Positions 23,752-31,728 of a stretch of DNA of 37,928 nt are shown piece by piece; position 1 is the first letter of the stretch, and every line of letters begins with the position of its first letter. A program made the position numbers and the translations under genes. The stretch comes from DASWED01 sp036394995 (GTDB taxonomy: Bacteria > Actinomycetota > UBA4738 > JACQTL01). The notes under the pieces are model-generated. The model had not been told where the DNA came from. It ran no database searches and was given only the letters and a program-made list of their open reading frames with translations. Location of the stretch: positions 1-37,928 of the forward strand of contig DASWED010000067.1 in the NCBI GenBank assembly GCA_036394995.1. The letters run 5' to 3'.

Positions 23752-25620
23752 CTAACCCCACGCGTTGGCGCCCCACCCGTTGGCGCCCCAGGCATTGGCA
23801 CCCCACGCGTTCGCGCCCCAGCCGTTCGCGCCCCACGCGTTGGCGCCCCAGCCGTTGGCACCCCACGCGTTCGCGCCCCACGCGTTGGCACCCCAGCCGT
23901 TGGCGCCCCACGCGTTGGCCGACCAGGACATCCCGCCCCACGCGTTGGCGCCCCAGCCGTTGGCACCCCACGCGTTCGCGCCCCAGCCGTTGGCACCCCA
24001 CGCGTTCGCGCCCCAGCCGTTGGCACCCCAGCCGTTCGCGCCCCACCCGTTCGCATACCAGCTGTCGGTCTGTCCGAGCACATCGATCTCGCCGACCACG
24101 AGCTCCGGGACCCCGTCGCCGTTCAGGTCGGCGTAGACGTGCGCGGATCCCCGGGACGCCTCCAGCGACCCAAGGCCGGTGGAGGGCACCAGGCCCCGGT
24201 TCGCCGGCGTGAGCGCGTACGTCCCGAGCTTGGCCGCACCGACCGCGCCATCGACCTGCAGGAAGCCCGCGCCGGACCCCGTGGCCGGCATGTTCGTCCC
24301 GGGCATCAGCATGATGTTCTTGTCCGCCGTCCCCATCAGTGCCGCCTTGGCCACGTCGGGGGTCAGGGACGGGTTGGACTGGAACATCAGCGCGGCCGTT
24401 CCGGAGACGATGGCCGCGGCCTGGGAGGTGCCCGTCCCCTTGAAGTAGTTCGTGTCGACCACGGCGAGCGGGTGCTGCTGGTCGAGGACCGAGTTGACGT
24501 CGCGGTCCGACAGCAGCGAGATCCCGGGCGCCACGATGTCGGGCTTGGAGAACCCATCCTGGGTCGGGCCGCGGCTGGAGAAGTCGGGCACGATGTCGTC
24601 GCCCTTGGTCACCGTTCCCATCAGGGCCGCCACGCCGACGGTCATCACGTAGGGATCGTCGCCGGGCTTGGTGACGGCCCCCGCGTTGGGGCCGACGTTC
24701 CCCGCCGACACCACCACGAACAGTCCCGAGAACCAGGCCCGCTCCACCGCGTAGTCGAGGGGGTCGATCGAGTAGGGCTGCCTGGAGTCCGTGCCGAACG
24801 ACAGGTTGACCACCCGGATGTTGTAGTCGGCCTTGTGGGCCACGACCCATTGCAGGGCCGCGATGACCACGGACACGTCGGTGGACCCGTCGTAGCCCGC
24901 CACCTTCACCGAAATCAGGCTGGCGTGGGGAGCGACGCCGCCGTATATGGCGTTCGTCGCCCCCGTGGGGTCACCGGCGATCAGGCCGGCCAGGTGAGTG
25001 CCGTGGCCGAACCGATCCATGCCGTCCCGCTCGCCCGAGAAGTCGACCAGTGCCACGACCCGGTTCTTCAGGCCGGTCGTGGGCACCACGCCGGTGTCGA
25101 TGAGGGCAACCCCAACACCGTCGCCGAGGTAAGAGTTCTGAGCGGACCCGAGCTTGGTGTCCTGCTTCCAGACGGTGTTCGGGCCCTGGTCGTCGTACTT
25201 GCCGATCCCGTATCCCTGGGTGGTGAGTCTCGCGTCGCCCCACACCTTCCACACCGCGGACGATCCGGCCAGCCGGTCCAGGGAGCGGGCCGGCACCCGA
25301 GCAGCGAAGCTCCCCACGATCCCCAGCTCGCGGGTGACGGTGCCGCCGAGCGACCGCACCAGGTCCTCCGCCGTGGAGGACGCGGGCGCCGCCTCGCGGA
25401 CGATCACCTGGAGGCTCGAGGCCGGGGACTGCTGCGCCGCACGGAGCAGGCCGGGATCCGTCTTGGCGGCCGCGGCCCGGTCGCCCCACGAGATGGGCTG
25501 TGCGGCGAACGAGGCGGAGACGGCGAGCGCCATCGCGACCGCGACGCCGCGGACCACGGTGGCGAACCGCACGGTCAGCCGAACCCCCCCGGCCGCCGGA
25601 ATCGCCGTCTCTCCCGTCAT
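23752..25620 (-). CDS. Secreted subtilisin-like (S8) protease with W-pentapeptide tail
   Basis: The 622-residue precursor has a signal peptide (hydrophobic about 20-40), an inhibitor-I9-like prodomain (about 68-130) and a subtilase domain with Asp175 (VALIDTG), His206 (GHGTHLAG), oxyanion Asn308 (SAGN) and Ser399 (GTSQAAA). A short spacer holds a Ca-loop-like DLNGDGVPELVVG (498-510). Residues 521-622 are 20 pentapeptides of the form WGAN[G/A] ending in Trp-Gly-stop. There is no sorting signal or C-terminal membrane helix. ATG 25620 has GGAAG upstream. It may be released or held at the surface through the tail; the tail's role is unknown. Divergent from a PAS histidine kinase and followed by a membrane kinase. 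Confidence 0.93.
   Translation of the reverse strand: MTGETAIPAAGGVRLTVRFATVVRGVAVAMALAVSASFAAQPISWGDRAAAAKTDPGLLRAAQQSPASSLQVIVREAAPASSTAEDLVRSLGGTVTRELGIVGSFAARVPARSLDRLAGSSAVWKVWGDARLTTQGYGIGKYDDQGPNTVWKQDTKLGSAQNSYLGDGVGVALIDTGVVPTTGLKNRVVALVDFSGERDGMDRFGHGTHLAGLIAGDPTGATNAIYGGVAPHASLISVKVAGYDGSTDVSVVIAALQWVVAHKADYNIRVVNLSFGTDSRQPYSIDPLDYAVERAWFSGLFVVVSAGNVGPNAGAVTKPGDDPYVMTVGVAALMGTVTKGDDIVPDFSSRGPTQDGFSKPDIVAPGISLLSDRDVNSVLDQQHPLAVVDTNYFKGTGTSQAAAIVSGTAALMFQSNPSLTPDVAKAALMGTADKNIMLMPGTNMPATGSGAGFLQVDGAVGAAKLGTYALTPANRGLVPSTGLGSLEASRGSAHVYADLNGDGVPELVVGEIDVLGQTDSWYANGWGANGWGANGWGANAWGANGWGANAWGANGWGANAWGGMSWSANAWGANGWGANAWGANAWGANGWGANAWGANGWGANAWGANAWGANGWGANAWG
23755..24060 (-). repeat. 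In-frame 15-bp tandem repeat, 20 copies plus 6 bp (WGAN[G/A])
   Basis: The 306-bp stretch encodes 20 pentapeptides plus a final Trp-Gly. Copies 1 (WYANG), 9 (WGGMS) and 10 (WSANA) are degenerate. The fifth residue mostly alternates Gly and Ala. Gly and Ala codons vary at synonymous positions (GGC/GGT, GCC/GCG), and a 30-bp higher-order unit recurs several times near the middle and proximal end. This points to an old array kept by selection on the protein, with some later block duplication. Confidence 0.95.
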
Positions 25621-25947
25621 TTGCTTCCGTTCCCTCTGCTCTTCGTGGAACCCGGAGTTGGGTCTCCACGCAACACTGAGTGTCGTCCACTACCCGAAAC
25701 CAGTGAACCGGCGGAAGGGCCACACTGAGGCCGAGGGCGGGGGATTTCCCGCGGGACCGAACGGTCTAGTTCGTTCGCCGACGGGGTCGCCGTCGGTCCC
25801 CCGTCGCCTCCGCGGGGGTCACTTGCGACCGCGGGGGCCTGCGAAACCGCCGAGACAAAGCCGGTCACATACGCTTTGGGGAGTGCCCGCGCCGGCCGAT
25901 AGTGGCCGTACCGGCGCTGCGCCAGGACCCGTGCCGCCGGCGCGAGC
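25621..25947. other. 327-bp intergenic region between divergent protease and kinase genes
   Basis: No gene is seen. It should hold the promoters and regulatory sites of both genes. The protease-proximal 120 bp has no obvious motif besides its ribosome-binding site. The centre (25741-25818) is dense in inverted repeats. The kinase-proximal part has only weak -10-like hexamers (TACGCT 25869-25874, GATAGT 25899-25904). Confidence 0.6.
25741..25818. promoter_or_regulatory. Cluster of nested inverted repeats, possible three-way junction
   Basis: GGGATTTCCC (25741-25750) is followed by an outer stem GGGACCGA/TCGGTCCC (25753-25760, 25793-25800). Inside it are two hairpins: CGAAC-N6-GTTCG (25758-25773) and CCGACGG-N5-CCGTCGG (25778-25796). 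A further CCCCCG/CGGGGG pair spans 25798-25818. The inner hairpins share bases with the outer stem, so the forms may compete or combine into a three-way junction. Confidence 0.5.
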
Positions 25948-28233
25948 ATGGAGGCCATGACCAGCACAGAGGCGTTCGACCAGGACCCCGGTCGGTCGTT
26001 CCGCCGCGTCGCGAGGGGGCGAGGGGGGTTCGACGCCACCACCCCCCTCCCCGGGTTCGCCTGGGCGGTGGGCACCGATCTCACCCTGCTCTGGGTGGCC
26101 GGCCCGCCGGAGCGGCTCCGCCGCACGGGCGAGGACGCGGTCGGCCGTCCACTGCTCGACGTCCTGTCGATGGGGGGCGCGGCCGGGATCGCCGAGACGG
26201 CGCATCGCCGGGCCCTGGACGGCCATCCGTCGAACTTCGAGTTCGGCGTCGGCGGCCGGACGTACGAGGCCCGCGTGGAGCCCCTCCAGGAGGACGGCGA
26301 CCGGATCGTGGGCGCTGTCGCCATGGCCATCGACGTCACCGACCGCCATCGCGAGGCGGGGGACCGGCTGGCCAGCGACGCCGGGTTCCGGGGCCTGGTG
26401 GAGGCCGTGCCGGCCATCACGTACACCGCGGAGTTCGGTGCGATCGGCCAGTGGCGGTACGTGAGCCCCCAGATCGAGTCCATCCTCGGGTTCACCGCCG
26501 GGGAGTGGATGTCGGAAGCCGACCTGTTCTTCTCCCGGGTCCACCCCGAGGACCAGGAGCGGTATCTGCAGGCAGAGGAGGAGGCTCGCCGAACCGGGCA
26601 CCTCTCGGTCGAGTACCGGCTGCTGGCCCGGGACGGCCGCATCGTAAGGATGCGAGACGACGGCGTCGCGGTCCCGGAGTCCGCGAGCACCCCCGCCCTG
26701 CTCCAGGGCGTGATGTTCGACGTCACCGAGCGGGCCCGAGCGGAGGAGGCCCTCCGCGAGAGCGAGGACCGCTACCGGAGCCTCGTCGATCTCTCCCCCG
26801 ATGCGATCCTGGTCCACAGCGACGGCGTCTTCGTCTTCGCCAACGAGGCAGCGGCCCGCCTGCTGAGGGCCGAGGAGCCGGCGGTCCTGGTGGGCAGGCC
26901 CATCCTGGAGGTCGTGCACCCGGACCACCACGAGGTCGTGAGGGGCCGGGTCAGGGGCGAGGAGCGCGGCCAGCGCCAGCCTCCCCTGGAGCAGCGGTTC
27001 ATCCGTCTCGACGGCACCGAGGTCGACGTGGAGGTGGCCGGCATCCCGCTCACCTACCGGGGCCGCCCCGCCGGGCAGATCGTGGTGCGCGACATCACCG
27101 GGCGCAAGGCGGTGGAGCGACGCCTTCGGGACGCCGAGAGCCGGTACCGGACCCTCGTGGAGACGATCCCGATGGTCACGTACATCCTGGAGCGCGGCGA
27201 GCTCGGACGGGTGCTGTACGTGAGCCCCCAGGTGGAGCGGGTGTTCGAGTACACCCCCGAGGAGTGCCTGTCGGACCGGGAACTGTGGCGGCGGATGCTG
27301 CACGCCGGCGATCGGGCCAGGGTCCTGGCCCAGGCCATGCTGCACGAGCACACCGAGGAGCCGTTCAGCGCCGAGTACCGGGTCGTGGCCGGGGACGGCC
27401 GGACCGTGTGGATCCGCAACGACGCCGTGCTCCTGCGTGACGAGGCCGGCCGGGGCCGATTCTGGCAGGGCGTGATGATCGACATCACCGAGCGCATGCG
27501 CAGCGAGCACGACCTGCAGCGAGCGCTGGAGGTGGAGCGGAAGGCCGGCGACCGCCTCCGGGCGCTCGACGAGATGAAGAACACGTTCCTGCACGCGGTC
27601 TCGCACGAGCTGCGAACGCCCCTCGCCGCCGTGCTGGGGTTCGCCCTGACCCTGGCCCGCGCGGACCTCGACCTCTCCGTGGACGAGTCGCGGGACATCG
27701 CCGTCCGCATCGCCGTGAACGCCCGCAAGCTGGACCGGCTGCTCACCGACCTCCTCGACCTCGACCGCCTGGACCGGGGGATCCTGGAGCCGGCCCGGCA
27801 TCCCACCGACCTCGGCGCCCTGGTCCGCCGGGTGGTCCGCGAATCCGACCTCGCGGCGCAGCGGACGGTCGAGATCCGGGGCGAGCCCCTGGAGCTCTCC
27901 ATCGACCCGGCGAAGGTGGAGCGGATCGTCGAGAACCTGGTCGCGAACGCCGTCCGCCACACCCCCGGAGGGACGCGGGTGTGGGTCCTGGTGGAGCCGG
28001 CGAGCGGCGGAGGTCTCCTCACGGTCGAGGACGACGGCCCAGGGGTGCCCGAGGAGCTCCGGGACGAGGTGTTCGAGCCGTTCCGGCGAGGACCGGCCGC
28101 GCCATCCCACTCACCCGGGGTCGGCGTGGGGCTCTCGCTCGTGGCGCGATTCGCCCAGCTCCACGGCGGGCGGGCCTGGGTCGAGGAGCGCGACGGCGGC
28201 GGCGCGTCGTTCAGGGTCTTTCTCCCCGGATAG
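25948..28233 (+). CDS. Soluble multi-PAS sensor histidine kinase
   Basis: A 761-residue protein without membrane helices. Four PAS-type domains occupy about residues 32-132, 148-262, 276-386 and 400-516; the second and fourth are PAS_3-like (YVSPQIESILGF, YVSPQVERVFEY). HisKA follows with His553 in VSHELRTPLAAVLGF, and a HATPase_c domain with NLVANAVRHT, DDGPGVP and GVGVGLSLV. Such proteins sense redox state, light or small ligands in the cytoplasm. It is divergent from the W-repeat protease and has no neighbouring response regulator. ATG 25957 is an alternative start. Confidence 0.93.
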   Translation: MEAMTSTEAFDQDPGRSFRRVARGRGGFDATTPLPGFAWAVGTDLTLLWVAGPPERLRRTGEDAVGRPLLDVLSMGGAAGIAETAHRRALDGHPSNFEFGVGGRTYEARVEPLQEDGDRIVGAVAMAIDVTDRHREAGDRLASDAGFRGLVEAVPAITYTAEFGAIGQWRYVSPQIESILGFTAGEWMSEADLFFSRVHPEDQERYLQAEEEARRTGHLSVEYRLLARDGRIVRMRDDGVAVPESASTPALLQGVMFDVTERARAEEALRESEDRYRSLVDLSPDAILVHSDGVFVFANEAAARLLRAEEPAVLVGRPILEVVHPDHHEVVRGRVRGEERGQRQPPLEQRFIRLDGTEVDVEVAGIPLTYRGRPAGQIVVRDITGRKAVERRLRDAESRYRTLVETIPMVTYILERGELGRVLYVSPQVERVFEYTPEECLSDRELWRRMLHAGDRARVLAQAMLHEHTEEPFSAEYRVVAGDGRTVWIRNDAVLLRDEAGRGRFWQGVMIDITERMRSEHDLQRALEVERKAGDRLRALDEMKNTFLHAVSHELRTPLAAVLGFALTLARADLDLSVDESRDIAVRIAVNARKLDRLLTDLLDLDRLDRGILEPARHPTDLGALVRRVVRESDLAAQRTVEIRGEPLELSIDPAKVERIVENLVANAVRHTPGGTRVWVLVEPASGGGLLTVEDDGPGVPEELRDEVFEPFRRGPAAPSHSPGVGVGLSLVARFAQLHGGRAWVEERDGGGASFRVFLPG

Positions 28234-28263
28234 GGCGATCGCCCGGCCCGAAAACCCAGGGCC

Positions 28264-29166
28264 TCAGGCGAGGCCGGCGGCCCCGGCCACGACCTCCAGC
28301 CGGTCGGCGGGCCCGGCGGGGACCACGATGGCCCAGGTGGCGCCGGCCTCACCCAGCGCGTCGAGGTGCCCGGCGAACCGGGCGGCGCTCCCCACCCACA
28401 CACCCTCCTCGACCATCCCCCGCTCCCGCCGGGCGGCCAGAAGGCGATCGGTCTCGGTCTCGTCCTCCCCCACCAGCGCGATCCCCGCCCACGTGGCCTC
28501 GGCCTCCCGCCCCGCCGCACCGGCCTGCTCGGCCAGCAGCCGGGCCTTGCGGGCGAACGGGACCGGGTCCAGGCCCCAGCCGTTCCATCCGTCGGCCACC
28601 GACCCGGCCAGGCGGACCACCTCGTCGGACTGCGCCCCCACCCACACCGGCGGCCCGCCGGGGGTGGCCGGGGGCGGCAGCAGCGGGCCGGCCACCGGGG
28701 GAACGTGGTCGCCCCCCTCCCACGGCTCCCCGCGCAGGAGGGCCTTCACCGCGGCCACCGTCTCCGCCAGATGGGCCCGGCGCTCGGGCTTCGACAGCGT
28801 CGGGATGCCGAACGCCCGGTGCTCGGGCTCGTCGATGGGGTCTCCGGTGCCGATCCCCAGGATCATCCGCCCCCCGGTGAGCTCGTCGATCCCGGCGGCC
28901 ATCTTCGCCACCAGGCCGGCCGGTCGGAGCTGGGCCCTGGCCACCAGGGTCCCGACCCGGACGCGTTCGGTGACCGCCCCCACGGCCGCCAGGGTCGTGA
29001 AGCCCTCGAGGGACGGGCGGTCCGGCGGGGCTCCCGGCGGGAAGAAGTGGTCGAACGCGAACACGCCGGCGTAGCCGAGCTCCTCGGCCCGGCGGGCCAC
29101 CTCGATCACGCGCTCCGGGCGGCCGGAGAACATCGGCAGCACGACCCCGAGCCGGGGCCGCGTCAC
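28264..29166 (-). CDS. LLM-class (F420-dependent type) oxidoreductase
   Basis: A 300-residue luciferase-like TIM-barrel protein. LGVVLPMFSG, ARRAEELGYAGVFAFDHFFPP, RVRVGTLV, GRMILGIGTGDPIDEPEHRAFG and GPPVWVGAQSDEVVRLAGSVADGWN follow the F420-dependent LLM pattern. Length is near the usual 290-340. It likely uses cofactor F420 (or FMN) for hydride transfer; the substrate is unknown. Its GTG overlaps the TGA of the ROK kinase gene upstream (GTGA at 29163-29166), so the two are co-translated. Confidence 0.9.
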   Translation of the reverse strand: MTRPRLGVVLPMFSGRPERVIEVARRAEELGYAGVFAFDHFFPPGAPPDRPSLEGFTTLAAVGAVTERVRVGTLVARAQLRPAGLVAKMAAGIDELTGGRMILGIGTGDPIDEPEHRAFGIPTLSKPERRAHLAETVAAVKALLRGEPWEGGDHVPPVAGPLLPPPATPGGPPVWVGAQSDEVVRLAGSVADGWNGWGLDPVPFARKARLLAEQAGAAGREAEATWAGIALVGEDETETDRLLAARRERGMVEEGVWVGSAARFAGHLDALGEAGATWAIVVPAGPADRLEVVAGAAGLA

Positions 29167-30170
29167 GGTCCCCCCACGACGGGCTCCTCCATGGACAGGA
29201 GCGCGGCCCCCACCGCGCCGGCGTCGTTCCCCAGGCTGGCCGCCACGATGGGGACGTCCGGCCGGGACTCCGGGGCCTCCACCGCGCGACGGTAGGCCTC
29301 CCTCGCCGGCTCCAGGAGGAGGTCCCCGGCGTCGATGGCGCCGCCCCCCACCACCACCACCTCGGGGTCGAGCACGTTCACCAGCCCGGCGATGCCCTCC
29401 CCGAGGCGCCGTCCCACCTCGGCCAGCACCGCGATCGCCGTGAGGTCCCCCTGCTTCGCCGCCGCGGTGACCACCGGGCCGGTCACCATCGACGGATCAC
29501 CATCGGCGAACTCCACCAGCAGGGAGCCGGGCTCCCGGCCCGCCGCCTCCCGGCCCAGCCGGCCGATGGCCCGGCCCGACGCCACCTGCTCCCAGCACCC
29601 CTCGTTGCCGCACCCGCACAGCGGCCCGCCCGGCTCCACGATGATGTGCCCGATCTCCGCGGCGAACCCGTGCGCGCCCCGGAACAGACGTCCCCCATCC
29701 ACGATGGCCCCGCCGATCCCCGTCCCCACCGTGACCAGGAGCATGTGTGCGCTCCCCCGCCCCGCCCCCAGCCGGAACTCGCCCCACCCGGCGACGTTCG
29801 CGTCGTTGTCGACCAGGCAGGGCAGGCCGGTGCTCCGGGACAGCCAGTCGCGCAGCGGCAGGTCCCGGAACGGGAGGTTCGGGCCGTACCGCACGACCCC
29901 CGCCGCGAACTCCACGATCCCGGCCACACCCACCCCGATGGCCGCGGCCCGCCCCCCCACCACCTGCCGGGCCACCGCCTCCACCGCCGAGAACACCACC
30001 CGGTCGTCCCCGGCGGGAGTGGGGGCCACCACGCGCTGCAGGATCACACCGTCCGCCGTGACCCGGAAACCGGCGATCTTCGTCCCGCCGATGTCGAGCC
30101 CGACAGCCTCCACGGCCCCCGACCCCGCTTCGGCCCCGAACCCCGCCACGGCCTCCCCTCCACCCGCCAT
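29163..30170 (-). CDS. ROK-family sugar kinase (glucokinase-like)
   Basis: The 335-residue protein has the ATP-binding VGLDIGGTKIAGF, the DNDANVAGWGEFRLGAGRG block with the catalytic-type Asp, GTGIGGAIVDGG and the ROK zinc signature CGCGNEGCWEQVASG. It has no N-terminal DNA-binding domain, so it is an enzyme rather than a ROK repressor. It likely phosphorylates glucose or a related sugar with ATP. ATG 30170 lies 10 bases after the stop of the eRF1-like gene. A possible link with the pyrophosphate-type phosphofructokinase in the same window is only metabolic inference. Confidence 0.9.
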   Translation of the reverse strand: MAGGGEAVAGFGAEAGSGAVEAVGLDIGGTKIAGFRVTADGVILQRVVAPTPAGDDRVVFSAVEAVARQVVGGRAAAIGVGVAGIVEFAAGVVRYGPNLPFRDLPLRDWLSRSTGLPCLVDNDANVAGWGEFRLGAGRGSAHMLLVTVGTGIGGAIVDGGRLFRGAHGFAAEIGHIIVEPGGPLCGCGNEGCWEQVASGRAIGRLGREAAGREPGSLLVEFADGDPSMVTGPVVTAAAKQGDLTAIAVLAEVGRRLGEGIAGLVNVLDPEVVVVGGGAIDAGDLLLEPAREAYRRAVEAPESRPDVPIVAASLGNDAGAVGAALLSMEEPVVGGP

Positions 30171-30180
30171 CCGAATGCGC

Positions 30181-31317
30181 CTAGAACCGAAGGATGGCGC
30201 CGATCCCGCGAGGCACGGCCACGGCGCGGTCTCCGGCCACCATCTCCACCCGGCATCCCGAGCGGAACGCCCGGGCCACCGCCGCCTCCACCACGTCGGG
30301 GATCCGCCGGGTGGGCGCACCGCATGTCCGGCAGGCCTCGCCCCATTCGCCCAGCCCTCCGCACTCGGGGCACTCCACCCCCGGCTCAGCGAGCCCGTCC
30401 GCCACCACGAGGGTCTCGGCCCGTCCATCCGAGAGCGCGGTCAGCGTCGCCGTGAGCCCGGAGACCGCGCCGCCGCCGGGTCCCTCGGCCGCCAGCCGCT
30501 CGACCACGCGGCTCTGCCGCGCCGCCACCATCTCCTCCTCCAGCGCCAGGCTCCGCTGCAGGACCTCGTTCGCCGTCGCGGTCACCGGAAGGGAGACCCG
30601 GTCCCGGACCTTGGGCAGGAGATAGTGATGGAGCTCCCGTTCGAACTCCGTCACGACCTCCTCCGGCCCGGCGAGGATCAGGTGGTCGAACGGGCGCCGC
30701 TGCGAGAACTCGAACAGGGCCTCGGCAGTCCGCCGGAGGTGCTTGCGGCGGAGGTCGTCGGCGTGCCGCTGGAGCCGGGCCTGGGCCCACCCCCCCTGGT
30801 CGTGGCGGCGCACGTGCTCCTCGTCGAGGTCGCTGCGCTCCTCGATCCGGCCCAGCTCGGCCAGGAAGAACCGGGCCCTGGCCGAGTCCACGAGGACGGT
30901 GCAGAACGATTCGTAGGCGTGCAGGAGCCAGTCCAGCGGGGCCAGGTCGGGGTGGGGGGCCACCACCGCCCGGTTCGGCACCGGCCGGGACACCGCCACC
31001 GTCTCCCACAGGCCGGCGCCGAACGCGGAGAACACCGCGAGGCCCCGGTGGCCGGCCCGGACGAAGCTCTCCCGGACGAACTCCCGGGCCCGCCCGGCGT
31101 CGCGTTCCACGGACCGCCGGGCCCCGGGGGCCAGCGCGGCGGCCTGGTCCCGGACCCGGCGCAGGAGGTCCTCCAGCCGGAGCTCGTAGTCCTGCTTGCG
31201 GGGCATGGACCGCCCGTCCACCCCGAGGTAGACGGTGGTCACGGGCACTCCGTCGGGCTCCCAGTGGGCCAGCTCGCGGAGGAACGTCCGGTCCAGGTCA
31301 GCCACGGTCGCCTCCAT
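30181..31317 (-). CDS. Bacterial eRF1-like protein (baeRF/Vms1-related) with GGW loop
   Basis: A 378-residue protein with three regions as in archaeal and eukaryotic release factor 1: an N-terminal domain (1-130), a middle RNase-H-like domain with DQGGWAQARLQRHADDL (GGW at 175-177), and a C-terminal L7Ae-like domain carrying a Cys4 ribbon (Cys316, 319, 329, 332; CPECG...CRTCG). In release factors and Vms1-type hydrolases the loop is GGQ or GxQ and frees the nascent chain from tRNA; here Trp replaces Gln. Bacterial family members are thought to act on stalled ribosomes, but this is unproven. ATG 31317 follows the small Cys protein gene by 36 bases. Confidence 0.8.
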   Translation of the reverse strand: MEATVADLDRTFLRELAHWEPDGVPVTTVYLGVDGRSMPRKQDYELRLEDLLRRVRDQAAALAPGARRSVERDAGRAREFVRESFVRAGHRGLAVFSAFGAGLWETVAVSRPVPNRAVVAPHPDLAPLDWLLHAYESFCTVLVDSARARFFLAELGRIEERSDLDEEHVRRHDQGGWAQARLQRHADDLRRKHLRRTAEALFEFSQRRPFDHLILAGPEEVVTEFERELHHYLLPKVRDRVSLPVTATANEVLQRSLALEEEMVAARQSRVVERLAAEGPGGGAVSGLTATLTALSDGRAETLVVADGLAEPGVECPECGGLGEWGEACRTCGAPTRRIPDVVEAAVARAFRSGCRVEMVAGDRAVAVPRGIGAILRF

Positions 31318-31353
31318 GTCGCCGGTTCCGTCGGGCGCGGACCGGCACGCGTC

Positions 31354-31680
31354 TCACCTGATCGTGATCCTCTCCAGCCCGGATTCGCCGCCCACGGCCT
31401 CGGCCCGGGCGTCGATGACGGCCTTCACGGCGAGCAGCAGCTCGTGTCCGGCGGCCATCAGGTGCTGGACCACCTCGGGGCGGGCGGCCTCGGCGAACGT
31501 CAGCGCCATGCCCACGGGGCAGAAGGCCACCGGGCACACGGGCATCCCCGTGCGGGGAGCCCCGCCGCCCTGCTCCTGCCCACCCGCGCCCGGCGCGCCA
31601 TCCGCCCGGGATGCGTCCGTCTCGCGGGGACGGCGGGACCCGGACTTCCCCGAGCCCGAGCCGGTCCTCGCCTCAGCCAT
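31354..31680 (-). CDS. Small conserved-type protein with CPVAFCPV motif, unknown function
   Basis: The 108-residue product has a low-complexity N-terminal ~45 residues rich in Gly, Ser, Arg and Ala, then CPVAFCPVGMALTFAEAARP and an amphipathic helical part (EVVQHLMAAGHELLLAVKAVIDAR). The two cysteines four residues apart could bind a metal or form a redox pair. It lies between the ArsA-like ATPase and the eRF1-like gene, all on the minus strand, so it is likely co-expressed. I do not recognise the family. Confidence 0.65.
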   Translation of the reverse strand: MAEARTGSGSGKSGSRRPRETDASRADGAPGAGGQEQGGGAPRTGMPVCPVAFCPVGMALTFAEAARPEVVQHLMAAGHELLLAVKAVIDARAEAVGGESGLERITIR

Positions 31681-31728
31681 GGATCAGCCCCCTTCGATTC
31701 GAGTGGTCGGTGCTCGGCAGGCCCCGGG

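Noticed and set aside
23755..24060. Regular short repeats that could suggest a CRISPR array
   Set aside because: The 15-bp units are contiguous with no unique spacers and stay in frame with the protease gene, so this is a coding tandem repeat.
25621..25740. Possible c-di-GMP or c-di-AMP riboswitch in the protease leader
   Set aside because: I could not find the conserved core motifs of either class on the minus strand.
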